The notes under the pieces were generated by a model. The model saw nothing but the letters and a program-made list of their open reading frames with translations, had not been told where the DNA came from and did not search any database. The position numbers and the translations under genes were made by a program. 20,191 nt of DNA. Source: an uncultured Ruminiclostridium sp. Lineage in GTDB: Bacteria > Bacillota > Clostridia > Oscillospirales > Ruminococcaceae. Shown in pieces: positions 6,895 to 14,564 of the stretch (position 1 is its first letter; every line of letters begins with the position of its first letter). The stretch lies in NCBI GenBank assembly GCA_910585505.1, contig CAJUFF010000038.1:1-20191 (forward strand), written 5' to 3'.

Positions 6895-7767
6895 TTAGAG
6901 AAAATTTATGGCACCGATTCCAGCCGCCTGAAATCCCAAAATCCCCAACGCGCATATTATACTTCCCGCAAGATTCAGCCCGGTGGGGCGCGTGCTTTTT
7001 TTCAGAAGCTCCAACACCAATATCACTATCAGTATCATAGGCTGTATAAAAGCGTAATTGGTAAGGCTTTCCGCAGCCACGGCGTTTTCGCCCAAAAGCC
7101 CCAGAGCGTTTGGTAGTTTGCACAACACCACAATAAGCACGCCCCTTTTTCCCTCCGGACTGATCGCAGCAATAGATAACGGCTTGGCTTTCGGTATAAG
7201 CACCAGCGCTAATATTATCAGAGCGAAAAACAGCATAAGAGTTGAGGATATATATCCTTCTCCCGCCTTGACCACAAAGCCGTAACCGAATTTGGCGGCA
7301 ATGTATACTATAAGAGGTATGACTATTTTTGAATAGCTTACCTTTTGTCTTCCCGATCTGGCGATAAGTACAAGTCCCCCCACCGTGACTGCTATACAGA
7401 GTATTTTTAAAATGCTTATGCTCTGGCTTTGCATTATTATATCCGTAAAGTAGGAGAGGAAGAGAGAGATACCCAACCACGCCTTAAGCTCGAAGGCGGA
7501 CATCTGTTCAAGAATTTTGGCGCTCATATAGAACTCAAAATATTTGCTGGCTGCCATTAAAAGAACAAAAACAAGGGTTAGCGGGGAAAGGGTAACGTTA
7601 ATGTCGGTAAACGGGAGTAAAGCGGCAAGAAAAGGTATGGTACCCGCCGCCATTAGGAAGGTAAGCTGAGATCCGTTTAATTTTGCCTTGCTTACCGCGT
7701 ATTTGTCATTCAAGGAACAGATTGTATAGAGAGCTACTACTATTAACATTGTTAGCATTTTAATCAC
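6895..7767 (-). CDS. DMT-superfamily (EamA-like) membrane transporter
   Basis: A 290-residue, strongly hydrophobic protein with about ten predicted membrane segments in two similar halves, matching drug/metabolite transporters of the EamA type. The two halves meet near the short basic stretch ARSGRQKVSYSK. The segment LTNYAFIQPMILIVILVLELL near the C-terminus followed by GLNLAGSIICALGILGF is typical of the second EamA repeat. The substrate cannot be inferred. The start is uncertain: GTG at 7767 gives MIKML and has a weak AGAAAG upstream, while ATG at 7758 is three codons in and lacks a better site. It lies alone between the fucosidase gene and nfnA, on the same strand as both. Confidence 0.75.
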   Translation of the reverse strand: MIKMLTMLIVVALYTICSLNDKYAVSKAKLNGSQLTFLMAAGTIPFLAALLPFTDINVTLSPLTLVFVLLMAASKYFEFYMSAKILEQMSAFELKAWLGISLFLSYFTDIIMQSQSISILKILCIAVTVGGLVLIARSGRQKVSYSKIVIPLIVYIAAKFGYGFVVKAGEGYISSTLMLFFALIILALVLIPKAKPLSIAAISPEGKRGVLIVVLCKLPNALGLLGENAVAAESLTNYAFIQPMILIVILVLELLKKSTRPTGLNLAGSIICALGILGFQAAGIGAINFL

Positions 7768-7851
7768 GCTGCTTTCTTTTTATACCGATTTTTAATCAAG
7801 TCACGAACTATAGAGACTCCCTTTATTAAAAATTGGCATTAAAACATTTTT

Positions 7852-7885
7852 TTCGCTTCCTTTTTGGGCACAAAAAGGAAGCGAA
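7852..7885. terminator. hairpin between the fucosidase and EamA-like genes
   Basis: A perfect 14-bp inverted repeat (7852-7865 / 7872-7885, core CGCTTCCTTTTT) has a 6-nt loop, GGGCAC. It lies about 60 bases beyond the fucosidase stop codon, so it probably ends that minus-strand transcript. The T-rich tail, however, is better on the plus strand, where no gene reads in. The orientation of termination is therefore uncertain. Confidence 0.5.
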
Positions 7886-7944
7886 TTGTTTATTTTATAA
7901 TATTGTTTTTATATTATATTGATATTATCAATAAATTTATACAA

Positions 7945-9420
7945 TCAGTCAATTTCAATTTTAAATACAATAGGATAATCCCCGTTTGCATAATCCGTCT
8001 TGACGTACAAGCCGTCGGAACGTCTTTCCCAGACCGGTTTTTTATCGGTACCCAGCACAGTTACATTGTTAACGATTCCGCAGAAATTATCTCTATGCGA
8101 AGCGTCTCTCGAATCTAAAGCCGTTACAAGATATTCGCCGTTATCGCTGCGCTTAAGCACCGTTGCGTACAAGTAGCCGTTTGCGGTTGTAAAGCGGATA
8201 TCCTGTGAAGTAAAGTTTTTCTTTATTCCGTCGGTAAACTGTCCTTCGGGAATTTCCGTTGGACCTTCTCCGGATCTTCTCCAAAGCTTTGAGCCATAAA
8301 TGGCTTCCCCGTTTATCTTAAGCCATTTTCCGATATCAAGAAGAATGTTTTTATCCTCATCGGGAATACTCCCGTCCGCTCTCGGACCTATATTTAAAAG
8401 CAAACATCCGTTTTTGCTGACTATATCAGCTAAATCGCATACAAGCTCTTCGGCGCAGCGATAGGCATTGTTTTCGGTATGGCACCATGAGTTGAGTGCG
8501 ACGGCCGTATCGGTCTGCCAGAAAAACGGCTTTCTGTCAGCAAACTGTCCTCTTTCCACATCGGGAACAGCCGTTCCGAACATATAACTGTCATGTTTAT
8601 AATTGATAACGGCGTCGGTTCCCCATTCGTGGGCGCGGTTATAGTAATAGGCCGCAAATTTCTTTATGTAAGGCTTGAAAGCCTGATGCTGTATCCACCA
8701 GTCAAAATATACGATCTTAGGACGGTAATTGTCCACAATCTCACAGGTTCTTACCAGCCAGTCCTGTAAATATTCCTCGGTAGGCTTGGGTTCACTGTAT
8801 ATATCGTGAAGCTCCGCCGAAGGCATTGACGGCCAGTACAGGTCGCCGCGGCTGAGAGGCTCTTTTATATCACTTTCAAAATCCTTTCCGCCGCCCATAA
8901 AGAACCAGTGCTCCGCACGGTGAGAGGATGCGCCCAATTCTATCCCCAATTTACCGCAGGCCGTTTTAAGCTCGCCCAAAACGTCGCGTTCAGGACCCTT
9001 TTCGTAGGCGTTCCAGTGGGATATTTCACTTTTGTACATTTGAAAACCGTCGTGATGCTCCGCTACCGGTACCACATATTTTGCTCCCGAAGCCGAAAAA
9101 AGTTCCGCCCACTCTTCGGGAACAAATTTTTCCGCCTTGAACATGGGAATAAAATCCTTGTAGCCGAATTCGGTATGCTTTCCGTATGTTTCGATATGAT
9201 GGTTATATTCGGGGCTGTCTTTTATGTACATATTGCGGGGATACCATTCGTTGGCGAAAGCGGGTACGCTGAAAACTCCCCAGTGTATAAAAATGCCGAA
9301 TTTGGCTTCTTTATACCAATCGGGAACCTTATAGGAGGATAAAGAGTGCCAATTATCGCTGTATGGGCCGTTTTCAATAACCTCGTCGATTTTTTTCAGA
9401 TATTTTTCAAGCTCGTACAT
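7945..9420 (-). CDS. alpha-L-fucosidase, glycoside hydrolase family 29
   Basis: A 491-residue GH29 enzyme expected to release L-fucose from glycans by a retaining mechanism. The N-terminal catalytic barrel shows WYKEAKFGIFIHWGVFSVPAFANEWYPR (35-62, with the conserved HWG), AEHHDGFQMY (120-129) and RPKIVYFDWW (233-242). D240 is the likely nucleophile. RADGSIPDEDKNILLDIGKWLKINGEAIYGS is the familiar end of the barrel, followed by a C-terminal beta domain. No signal peptide is seen, so the enzyme is probably cytoplasmic and would act on imported oligosaccharides. The start is fixed by AAAAGGAG upstream. An AraC-type regulator gene lies directly upstream on the same strand. The acid/base residue is not assigned with confidence. 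Confidence 0.92.
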   Translation of the reverse strand: MYELEKYLKKIDEVIENGPYSDNWHSLSSYKVPDWYKEAKFGIFIHWGVFSVPAFANEWYPRNMYIKDSPEYNHHIETYGKHTEFGYKDFIPMFKAEKFVPEEWAELFSASGAKYVVPVAEHHDGFQMYKSEISHWNAYEKGPERDVLGELKTACGKLGIELGASSHRAEHWFFMGGGKDFESDIKEPLSRGDLYWPSMPSAELHDIYSEPKPTEEYLQDWLVRTCEIVDNYRPKIVYFDWWIQHQAFKPYIKKFAAYYYNRAHEWGTDAVINYKHDSYMFGTAVPDVERGQFADRKPFFWQTDTAVALNSWCHTENNAYRCAEELVCDLADIVSKNGCLLLNIGPRADGSIPDEDKNILLDIGKWLKINGEAIYGSKLWRRSGEGPTEIPEGQFTDGIKKNFTSQDIRFTTANGYLYATVLKRSDNGEYLVTALDSRDASHRDNFCGIVNNVTVLGTDKKPVWERRSDGLYVKTDYANGDYPIVFKIEID

Positions 9421-9453
9421 GTCGCGTCTCCTTTTAAGATTTTTCTTAAGATG

Positions 9454-9459
9454 ATTATA
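9454..9459 (-). promoter_or_regulatory. candidate -10 box of the fucosidase gene
   Basis: TATAAT on the minus strand lies 34 bases upstream of the fucosidase start. No good -35 box lies 17 bases further up, which suits an activator-dependent promoter. A small hairpin (TTAAGA/TCTTAA) lies between it and the ribosome-binding site. Confidence 0.5.
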
Positions 9460-9491
9460 TACTTTTAATTTAAATAATATAAGAGCATTTG

Positions 9492-9518
9492 ACGACTATT
9501 TGTTTAAAAATATGTCGT
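9492..9518. promoter_or_regulatory. dyad upstream of the fucosidase promoter, candidate AraC-type operator
   Basis: ACGACTATTT (9492-9501) and AAATATGTCGT (9508-9518) are inverted arms with one extra T. The dyad spans 27 bp and ends about 10 bp upstream of the expected -35 position. It has no T-run, so it is a poor terminator for araC. Its position suits an activator; the link to the neighbouring regulator is inference. Confidence 0.45.
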
Positions 9519-9529
9519 ATTATTATAAT

Positions 9530-10375
9530 TTAGGTTAACCTTTTACGAAACCTCCCCGGCGAAATGCCGTAATATTTTTTAAAAGCGGCGTTAAAGTATT
9601 CCTGTGAAGAATAGCCCAGTTTGTCCGAAATCTCCGAAAGTCCGAGGGATGTATCGGAAAGCATAAGCTGAGCGGCGGACATTCTTGCCCTGTTTTTCTT
9701 TTCGCTGAAGCTGCTTGAATAATATTTCTCAATCATTCGCTGGGTTTGCCTCGTACTGAGTCTCAGACGTTTTGACAAGTCTTCCAATGTAGCGCTTCGG
9801 TATTCGTAAAGGAAATATTCCTCGATAATTATACTCATCCTTTCCGAAGCGCATCCGAATATTTCACCCATGGACACCGAAGCGTTAATATAATTACGCG
9901 CCGTTCCCACGATAATTTCCGAGATAAGAAGCCCGGCCGTGATCCTGTAACCCACAAAACGATTGTCAAGCTCAGAAAACAGCCTTTGGAACAGGGGCAA
10001 GAGTTCTTGCTCATCCCGCCCTATCCAGAATTTTTCCGAAAGGAATTTTAAAATTATATCGTCGTATTTTTCGGTTTCGTTACAATCCGCCCGAAGGTAA
10101 ATACACCATTCCTCCATAGGATTTGTCGGATCGGTAAGCTGTTCATGCTCCGTCAGCGGGCCGGTGACAAAAAGCGTACCGGGTGTGACGGAATAGTCGG
10201 TTCCCTCGACATTAAGGGTACCTAATCCTTCGGAAATGAAGTGTATTTCATAACAGTTGATTCCGTGGCTGTGAAGCGGAATATCGCGCTTTATTTTTGA
10301 GCGGATCAGATTAACCGCGTGAAAATTACAGCCGCCCACATTGAACTGTATATCTATATTATTGAAAAAAAACAC
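9530..10375 (-). CDS. AraC/XylS-family transcriptional regulator
   Basis: A 281-residue protein with an N-terminal cupin-like sensing domain (IPLHSHGINCYEIHFISEGLG, about 32-52, then a beta-rich part with TPGTLFVTGPLTEHEQ) and a C-terminal double helix-turn-helix (about 190-281). The second helix-turn-helix has the typical ending SEISDKLGYSSQEYFNAAFKKYYGISPGRFRK. The start is GTG at 10375, supported by GGAGAG six bases upstream. The stop is 109 bases before the fucosidase start on the same strand, so the likely job is sugar-responsive control of that gene, perhaps sensing fucose or a fucosyl glycan. It is divergent from the permease gene at 10536, which it might also control. Confidence 0.9.
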   Translation of the reverse strand: MFFFNNIDIQFNVGGCNFHAVNLIRSKIKRDIPLHSHGINCYEIHFISEGLGTLNVEGTDYSVTPGTLFVTGPLTEHEQLTDPTNPMEEWCIYLRADCNETEKYDDIILKFLSEKFWIGRDEQELLPLFQRLFSELDNRFVGYRITAGLLISEIIVGTARNYINASVSMGEIFGCASERMSIIIEEYFLYEYRSATLEDLSKRLRLSTRQTQRMIEKYYSSSFSEKKNRARMSAAQLMLSDTSLGLSEISDKLGYSSQEYFNAAFKKYYGISPGRFRKRLT

Positions 10376-10420
10376 GTTATACTCTCCGTTTCGATATGGT
10401 TAGCCATTACTCATGATAAA

Positions 10421-10448
10421 AGTATAACATGGTTTTCCGTCGTGTCAA
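10421..10448 (-). promoter_or_regulatory. promoter of the araC-type gene
   Basis: On the minus strand: -35 TTGACA (10443-10448), 16-bp spacer, -10 TATACT (10421-10426). The imperfect palindrome ATGGTTAGCCAT (10396-10407) in the leader could be an autoregulatory site, but this is weak. Confidence 0.7.
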
Positions 10449-10476
10449 GTTTTTTTACGCCGTTTTTTTGCTATAG

Positions 10477-10505
10477 TTGAAAAAAACTCGGAAAAATGGT
10501 ATAAT
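10477..10505 (+). promoter_or_regulatory. promoter of the ion-transporter-superfamily permease gene
   Basis: -35 TTGAAA (10477-10482), 17-bp spacer, -10 TATAAT (10500-10505). The leader is short, and the GTG start follows about 30 bases after the -10 box. The promoter is divergent from that of the araC-type gene, with the two -35 boxes 28 bases apart. Confidence 0.75.
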
Positions 10506-10535
10506 GTATCCAACTTCAGGAAAGCGGGAATAAAG

Positions 10536-11657
10536 GTGAAAAACGTTATAAATTTTATAAAAAAAGAAGCAGTGCTTTGTATCTCCGGAATATTGGCGGC
10601 AATATCCTGTTTTATTGTACCCCCGTCCCCCGACTATTTGGAATATATCGACTTCAGGGTGCTTATACTTCTGTTCTGCCTGATGCTTACTGTGGCGGGT
10701 ATCCGTCAGTCGGGAGTTTTCGGTGCTGTATGCCAAGCGCTTCTGAAAAAATTCGCAAGCGTCAGGACCGTGGGAACGGTATTGGTGCTGCTTAGCTTTT
10801 TTATGAGTATGCTGCTGACCAACGACGTTACCCTTGTAACGTTGGTGCCTTTTACGCTGCTGCTGTTTAAGGAAATTTCCGGAGACGGCAAGGGTCGGGC
10901 GGAAATACTGCTTCTGGTTCTGGAAACGGCGGCGGCTAATCTGGGGAGTATGCTCACGCCGATGGGCAACCCTCAGAATCTGTATCTTTATTCAAAGTTC
11001 GGACTTTCCCTTACGGAATTTATCGGCGTCATATTCCCTTATTCCGCACTGTCTCTGATTATGCTGCTGTTTTCGTCTTTTGTGTTTTTGCCTAAGCTTA
11101 AAACGGAGCCCCCAAAAACCGAAAGCAAAATCCAAGGCAGACTTAAACCGATATTTTTTGCGGTACTTTTTATTTTGAATATGCTTACCATATTAAGAGT
11201 ACTCGATCCCCTGCCGCTGCTTTTGATTATCACAGCTTCGGTTCTTATTGCGGACAGAAAACTTTTCCTGCGGGTAGATTACTCGCTTTTGCTTACTTTT
11301 GTGTTTTTCTTCGTTTTTGTGGGAAATTTAGGCTCAATACCCGCCCTTTCCGACAGCTTACAGAGTGTTCTCGGCGGAAATGAGGCGGCGGTTTCCATTG
11401 CTTTATCGCAGGTTATCAGCAACGTTCCGGCGGCAATTCTGCTTTCGGGTCTTTCGGATAACGCAGAAGCGCTCATTATAGGAACAAACCTGGGAGGATT
11501 GGGAACTCTTATCGCTTCCATGGCAAGTCTTATAACGTATAAATTCTATGCGGCCGCAGAGGGAAGCAGGCCGAAAAAGTATATTCTGATATTTACGGCG
11601 TTTAATTTATGTTATCTGATAATTTTGGGCGGAATGTATTACGCGAACCTTTTTTGA
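10536..11657 (+). CDS. ion-transporter-superfamily permease (SLC13/ArsB/CitM-like)
   Basis: A 373-residue protein with about ten membrane segments. Motifs fit the ion transporter superfamily: TNDVTLVTLVP (95-105) in the first half, GSMLTPMGNPQNLYLYSKFG (137-156), and in the second half SNVPAAILLSG (295-305) with NLGGLGTLIASMASLI (318-333). These repeated TN-x-x and SN-x-P-A hairpin motifs form the substrate site in SLC13-type transporters. A dicarboxylate, arsenite or another anion is possible, and no choice can be made. The length is on the short side. The start is GTG at 10536, with GGGAAT upstream. It reads away from the araC-type gene. Confidence 0.78.
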   Translation: MKNVINFIKKEAVLCISGILAAISCFIVPPSPDYLEYIDFRVLILLFCLMLTVAGIRQSGVFGAVCQALLKKFASVRTVGTVLVLLSFFMSMLLTNDVTLVTLVPFTLLLFKEISGDGKGRAEILLLVLETAAANLGSMLTPMGNPQNLYLYSKFGLSLTEFIGVIFPYSALSLIMLLFSSFVFLPKLKTEPPKTESKIQGRLKPIFFAVLFILNMLTILRVLDPLPLLLIITASVLIADRKLFLRVDYSLLLTFVFFFVFVGNLGSIPALSDSLQSVLGGNEAAVSIALSQVISNVPAAILLSGLSDNAEALIIGTNLGGLGTLIASMASLITYKFYAAAEGSRPKKYILIFTAFNLCYLIILGGMYYANLF

Positions 11658-11693
11658 TATAAAATATAAAAAGGTATTCAAAAACTTACATAT

Positions 11694-11851
11694 GCTTGTT
11701 TATACTAATCTCTGTTTTGACTGTAGACAAAATATAACAAAGTCTACAGTCAAAACAGAGTTACACCCTAAACACTAATATTGGTTTAAAAAGCCATTTT
11801 ATCCACTTTTTAAACCGATATTAGTATTAATGATATTGGCGGTGGTTTTGA
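11694..11851 (+). repeat. two-hairpin element B (same family as 4118-4354)
   Basis: Shared with element A are GCTT..TATACTAAT at the left, linker GTTACACCCTAAACACT between hairpins, loop CCATTTTATCCA (9 of 12 identical, same length), AGTATTAAT at the right edge of hairpin 2, and GGCGGTGGTT at the right end. Hairpin 1 has a perfect 19-bp stem (11710-11728 / 11742-11760). Hairpin 2 has a 20-bp stem (11774-11793 / 11806-11825) with a single T·G pair (11782·11817). The stems are mostly unlike those of element A, and a third hairpin is missing. It begins 37 bases after the permease stop codon and could lie in its transcript. Confidence 0.7.
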
Positions 11852-11918
11852 GAAAATACGGTACATATACAATTCAAAACTGCCACTTATGAAACAGGCT
11901 TTTAAAAGAAAATATAAT

Positions 11919-11952
11919 AAGGGGCGCCCTATATTGCGGAGCGTCCCCTTTT
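11919..11952. terminator. bidirectional terminator between convergent genes
   Basis: AAGGGGCGC (11919-11927) pairs with GCGTCCCCTT (11941-11950, one bulge). T-rich tails follow on both strands. It lies between the converging permease and sigma-factor genes and probably serves both. Confidence 0.6.
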
Positions 11953-12010
11953 ACTGCAAGCTTATGCTTTTACAATTCCCGTCACGGAACGGTTTCTTCA
12001 AATTCTCAAG

Positions 12011-13645
12011 TTATTTTTCATATTCAATATAAACCGCTGCGGAAATATTGTCATACAATCCTTCCTCCATTGCCGCCAGAACAATAGCCATGGGCAGATA
12101 ACAGCAGCATGTATTATACCTAAGCCACTTTGGATAAGACTTTACATGTGAGGGTATCTCCTGCGGCTTTTCCATAAGTGCCATAAAAGCGCCGTGAAAT
12201 CTCTCCGCAATTATTCCTTGGTATTTTTCCGTTAGGGCGTAATGAATATCACGCTCTTTTACGAAAATAACGGGAACCTCACATATCAGCTTACCGTCCG
12301 TGCCCTTAGATAAATAACCCATTTTTATAAATTCGTCAATGCTGTCAATGCAGCTCTTATCCACTGCGGAAAAAGCGTCCTTGTTGTCGGTGTAAACCGC
12401 ATAGAGCATTTTAAGAGCGCTTTGTTTAAACCGGTAGTTCCCCGAATAAAGATTATGAGCGCGGCACAGAACGGTATCGTAATCGGTAAGGCTTATATGC
12501 TTCGTATCAAGAAAATCGAAAATTCCGGTTCCCCACTCTCCGTTTATGCCGTAAGGAATATGCCTTGATTTTGCGTTGTCGTAATTATCGGGATAACGGT
12601 TGCCGATGGCGTACCATCTTCCCCCGTCGGGACGCCGCATGTACTCGGAGAAAGGTTCCAATCCTCCGCAGGCTTCGTTTCTCACATTGTTTACCGCCTG
12701 CTCAACGGTTCTTATTACAAAATGACTTTCCAGCTTAAGCTTTGCCGAATCTCTCTGCTCCTTATAATAATTCTGTTTTCTCAGCTCCGTCAGACCCGAA
12801 TTTATAATTTCCCATATATCCCTGTAATTTTCCTGCGCCGTTTTGATCTGCGCGTCAAGATACTCCAATCTTTCCTTTTCGCCCGTAATGATAAAATCCG
12901 TATATACCTTGTCACCTACGCGTCCCATAAGCTCGCTCTTTATAAAGTCTTCCACAATGGGCTCCACATAAGCGGTGGGAATACCTATCGCCCTCGCCAG
13001 CTGCGGTATCGTAATAGGCTTTTCATAGGCTAAAATAAGCAGATTCATTTTGATCTTGTCATGTCCCACCAAAGAAAAGGGTTCATCGTTCAATCCCGAT
13101 TCTCCTGTACAGCCTATCCAGAGGGTTTCCGGCTGATAGCTCTGTTTTGTGTAATTTTCCATCTCAAATTCCTTTCCGATATGCTTTCTTCCGGTGCAAA
13201 GACGTGATTTTACGGTATTTTCAGGTACGTTCAGAGCCCCGGCTATGTCCTTTACGCTTTCGCCGTTCATATAATGGCGTATAATTACCTCACGATAATT
13301 TTTTGTGAGCATTGAAACGCAGCGCCTGATATTTTCGGCGTCCTCACTTTTCTCCACTGATTCGTAAAGCATAGCCTCCTCCGCCAGCTCGGCGGTTATA
13401 TCCATAGAAACTGTAGGCTTGCGGTACTTTCTCCGTATGCTGTCGTAAAATTTACGGTCAAGCACCGAGGAAAGCCAGCTTTTAACGTTATCAATAGGCC
13501 TTTCGCGTTCAAGATAAGCCAGTGCCGCCAAAAGGGTATCCTGAACAAGATCCTCGGCGTCGCAGATGTTTCCCGTCTTATACACGGCGATTTTCATCAG
13601 GTAATCGGCATATTCAATTAAAATGTTTTTGTTAATATCGTTCAC
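12011..13645 (-). CDS. ECF-like sigma factor with large C-terminal extension
   Basis: A 544-residue protein, far longer than a typical ECF sigma factor (about 160-220). Residues 5-75 form a region 2 domain (CDAEDLVQDTLLAALAY, 28-44, then NVKSWLSSVLDRKFYDSIRRKY). Residues 108-158 form a region 4 helix-turn-helix (LTKNYREVIIRHYMNGES, then IAGALNVPENTVKSRL). About 195-255 looks like a winged helix (PITIPQLARAIGIPTAYVEPIVEDFIKSELMGRVGD), followed by a helical, possibly coiled-coil stretch to about 300. The rest (300-544) has no membrane segment and no motif I recognise, with a Cys triplet near the end (YNTCCCYLP). The frame is open to 13732, but GTG 13645 directly follows GAGGTG and begins at the sigma domain. 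No anti-sigma gene is adjacent, so the extension may be the sensor. Its targets are unknown. Confidence 0.8.
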   Translation of the reverse strand: MNDINKNILIEYADYLMKIAVYKTGNICDAEDLVQDTLLAALAYLERERPIDNVKSWLSSVLDRKFYDSIRRKYRKPTVSMDITAELAEEAMLYESVEKSEDAENIRRCVSMLTKNYREVIIRHYMNGESVKDIAGALNVPENTVKSRLCTGRKHIGKEFEMENYTKQSYQPETLWIGCTGESGLNDEPFSLVGHDKIKMNLLILAYEKPITIPQLARAIGIPTAYVEPIVEDFIKSELMGRVGDKVYTDFIITGEKERLEYLDAQIKTAQENYRDIWEIINSGLTELRKQNYYKEQRDSAKLKLESHFVIRTVEQAVNNVRNEACGGLEPFSEYMRRPDGGRWYAIGNRYPDNYDNAKSRHIPYGINGEWGTGIFDFLDTKHISLTDYDTVLCRAHNLYSGNYRFKQSALKMLYAVYTDNKDAFSAVDKSCIDSIDEFIKMGYLSKGTDGKLICEVPVIFVKERDIHYALTEKYQGIIAERFHGAFMALMEKPQEIPSHVKSYPKWLRYNTCCCYLPMAIVLAAMEEGLYDNISAAVYIEYEK

Positions 13646-13730
13646 GGTGCACCTCAATGAAAGCTTTCGTATATTAGTCGCGGGAAAATCGGAAAGGTTC
13701 GGCGGGTTTGATAAAAAATATTGAAAAATC

Positions 13731-13763
13731 AAAAAAGCTGCTTCAAAAACTTGAAACAGCTTT
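13731..13763 (-). terminator. terminator of rpsF-ssb-rpsR
   Basis: A 13-bp stem (13734-13746 / 13751-13763, core AAAGCTG) has loop AAAC on the plus strand. On the minus strand the only imperfect pair is a G·U wobble, and a T-run follows. It lies 18 bases past the rpsR stop codon. Confidence 0.75.
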
Positions 13764-13780
13764 GTTTGTTCAAAATAGCA

Positions 13781-14041
13781 TCAGTCGCTTACGTAAGGGA
13801 TAAGAGCAACCTGTCTCGCTCTTTTGATGGCAACGGTAAGCTCTCTCTGATGATATGCGCAGCAGCCGGTAACGCGGCGGGGCAGAATCTTTGAACGCTC
13901 CGTCATGCACTTTTTGAGCTTTGCTACGTCCTTATAATCAATAAATTCCGCTCTGTCAACACAGAACTGGCAAACTTTTTTTCTTGCGCGCTTAACGGGG
14001 CGTGCGCCTTTATCGTTATTTACGTCATGCTTTTCAGCCAT
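13781..14041 (-). CDS. rpsR: 30S ribosomal protein S18
   Basis: An 86-residue basic protein with the S18 core: KKVCQFCVDRAEFIDYKDVAKLKKCMTE, then SKILPRRVTGCCAYHQRELTVAIKRARQVALIPY. It retains the CxxC and CC cysteines of the zinc-binding-type ('C+') form of S18. It binds next to S6 in the small-subunit platform. It is the third gene of the conserved rpsF-ssb-rpsR operon and is followed by a terminator. An AGGAGG-like site (CAGGAGGAA) precedes the ATG. Confidence 0.97.
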   Translation of the reverse strand: MAEKHDVNNDKGARPVKRARKKVCQFCVDRAEFIDYKDVAKLKKCMTERSKILPRRVTGCCAYHQRELTVAIKRARQVALIPYVSD

Positions 14042-14075
14042 TGTTATTTCCTCCTGTTAAAATTCAGAATTTGGA

Positions 14076-14543
14076 TCAGAACGGGTAGTCGTCGTCCGAA
14101 CCTGTTTCCACAAAATCGTTCGTGCTTCCCGAAGAAACGGCGGGGGCGCCCATTGATGCGCCGCTGTTCTGAGCGGGGGGCGGGGGATTGTATCCGCCGT
14201 AAGAGTTGGAATTGGAATTGACAGCCTTTTCACCGGTGAAATGCGCGTTGTTTACCACAAGCTCAACCACATTTTGTGTAGAGCCGTTTTTATCCACATA
14301 TTGACGCGTCTGAAGCTCGCCCTCCACAAGGATCATTCTTCCCTTTGCAAAATAGCGGGAAATAAATTCGGCCGTACTTCTCCAAGCCACAATGTTAAAA
14401 AAATCGGCCTTTCTTTCCTCGCCCTTGATCTGGTAAGCGCGGTCAACGGCCAGACGGAAAGATAAAACAGATGCGCCGTTTGGAATGGTTTTTAATTCCA
14501 AATCATTGCAGATGCGACCCATTAAAACAGCCTTGTTATACAT
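14076..14543 (-). CDS. ssb: single-stranded DNA-binding protein
   Basis: A 155-residue SSB. The OB fold occupies about residues 1-105 (MYNKAVLMGRICNDLELK, then FFNIVAWRSTAEFISRYFAKGRMILVEGELQTRQY). A flexible Asn/Pro/Gly-rich linker follows, ending in the acidic tip DDDYPF that recruits replication and repair partners. The length and tip are those of the essential housekeeping SSB. The gene lies between rpsF and rpsR, 21 bases after the rpsF stop codon and 34 bases before the rpsR start. A CAGGAGG ribosome-binding site precedes the ATG. Confidence 0.97.
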   Translation of the reverse strand: MYNKAVLMGRICNDLELKTIPNGASVLSFRLAVDRAYQIKGEERKADFFNIVAWRSTAEFISRYFAKGRMILVEGELQTRQYVDKNGSTQNVVELVVNNAHFTGEKAVNSNSNSYGGYNPPPPAQNSGASMGAPAVSSGSTNDFVETGSDDDYPF

Positions 14544-14564
14544 CCAACAATCCTCCTGTTTTTC

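Noticed and set aside
6839..7480. Minus-strand frame of 213 residues overlapping the EamA-like gene
   Set aside because: It is the same strand in another frame, with Gly/Arg/Cys-rich composition, and it overlaps the nfnAB promoter region; the hydrophobic frame is clearly the real gene.
4118..11851. Hairpin elements considered as integron attC sites
   Set aside because: Only chance GTTAAC words are present. The paired R and L boxes of attC sites and their bulged structure are missing, and no integrase or cassette genes are seen.
13646..13732. Upstream extension of the sigma factor to a start at 13732
   Set aside because: The added residues have no sigma-domain similarity, and GTG 13645 follows a clear GAGGTG site.
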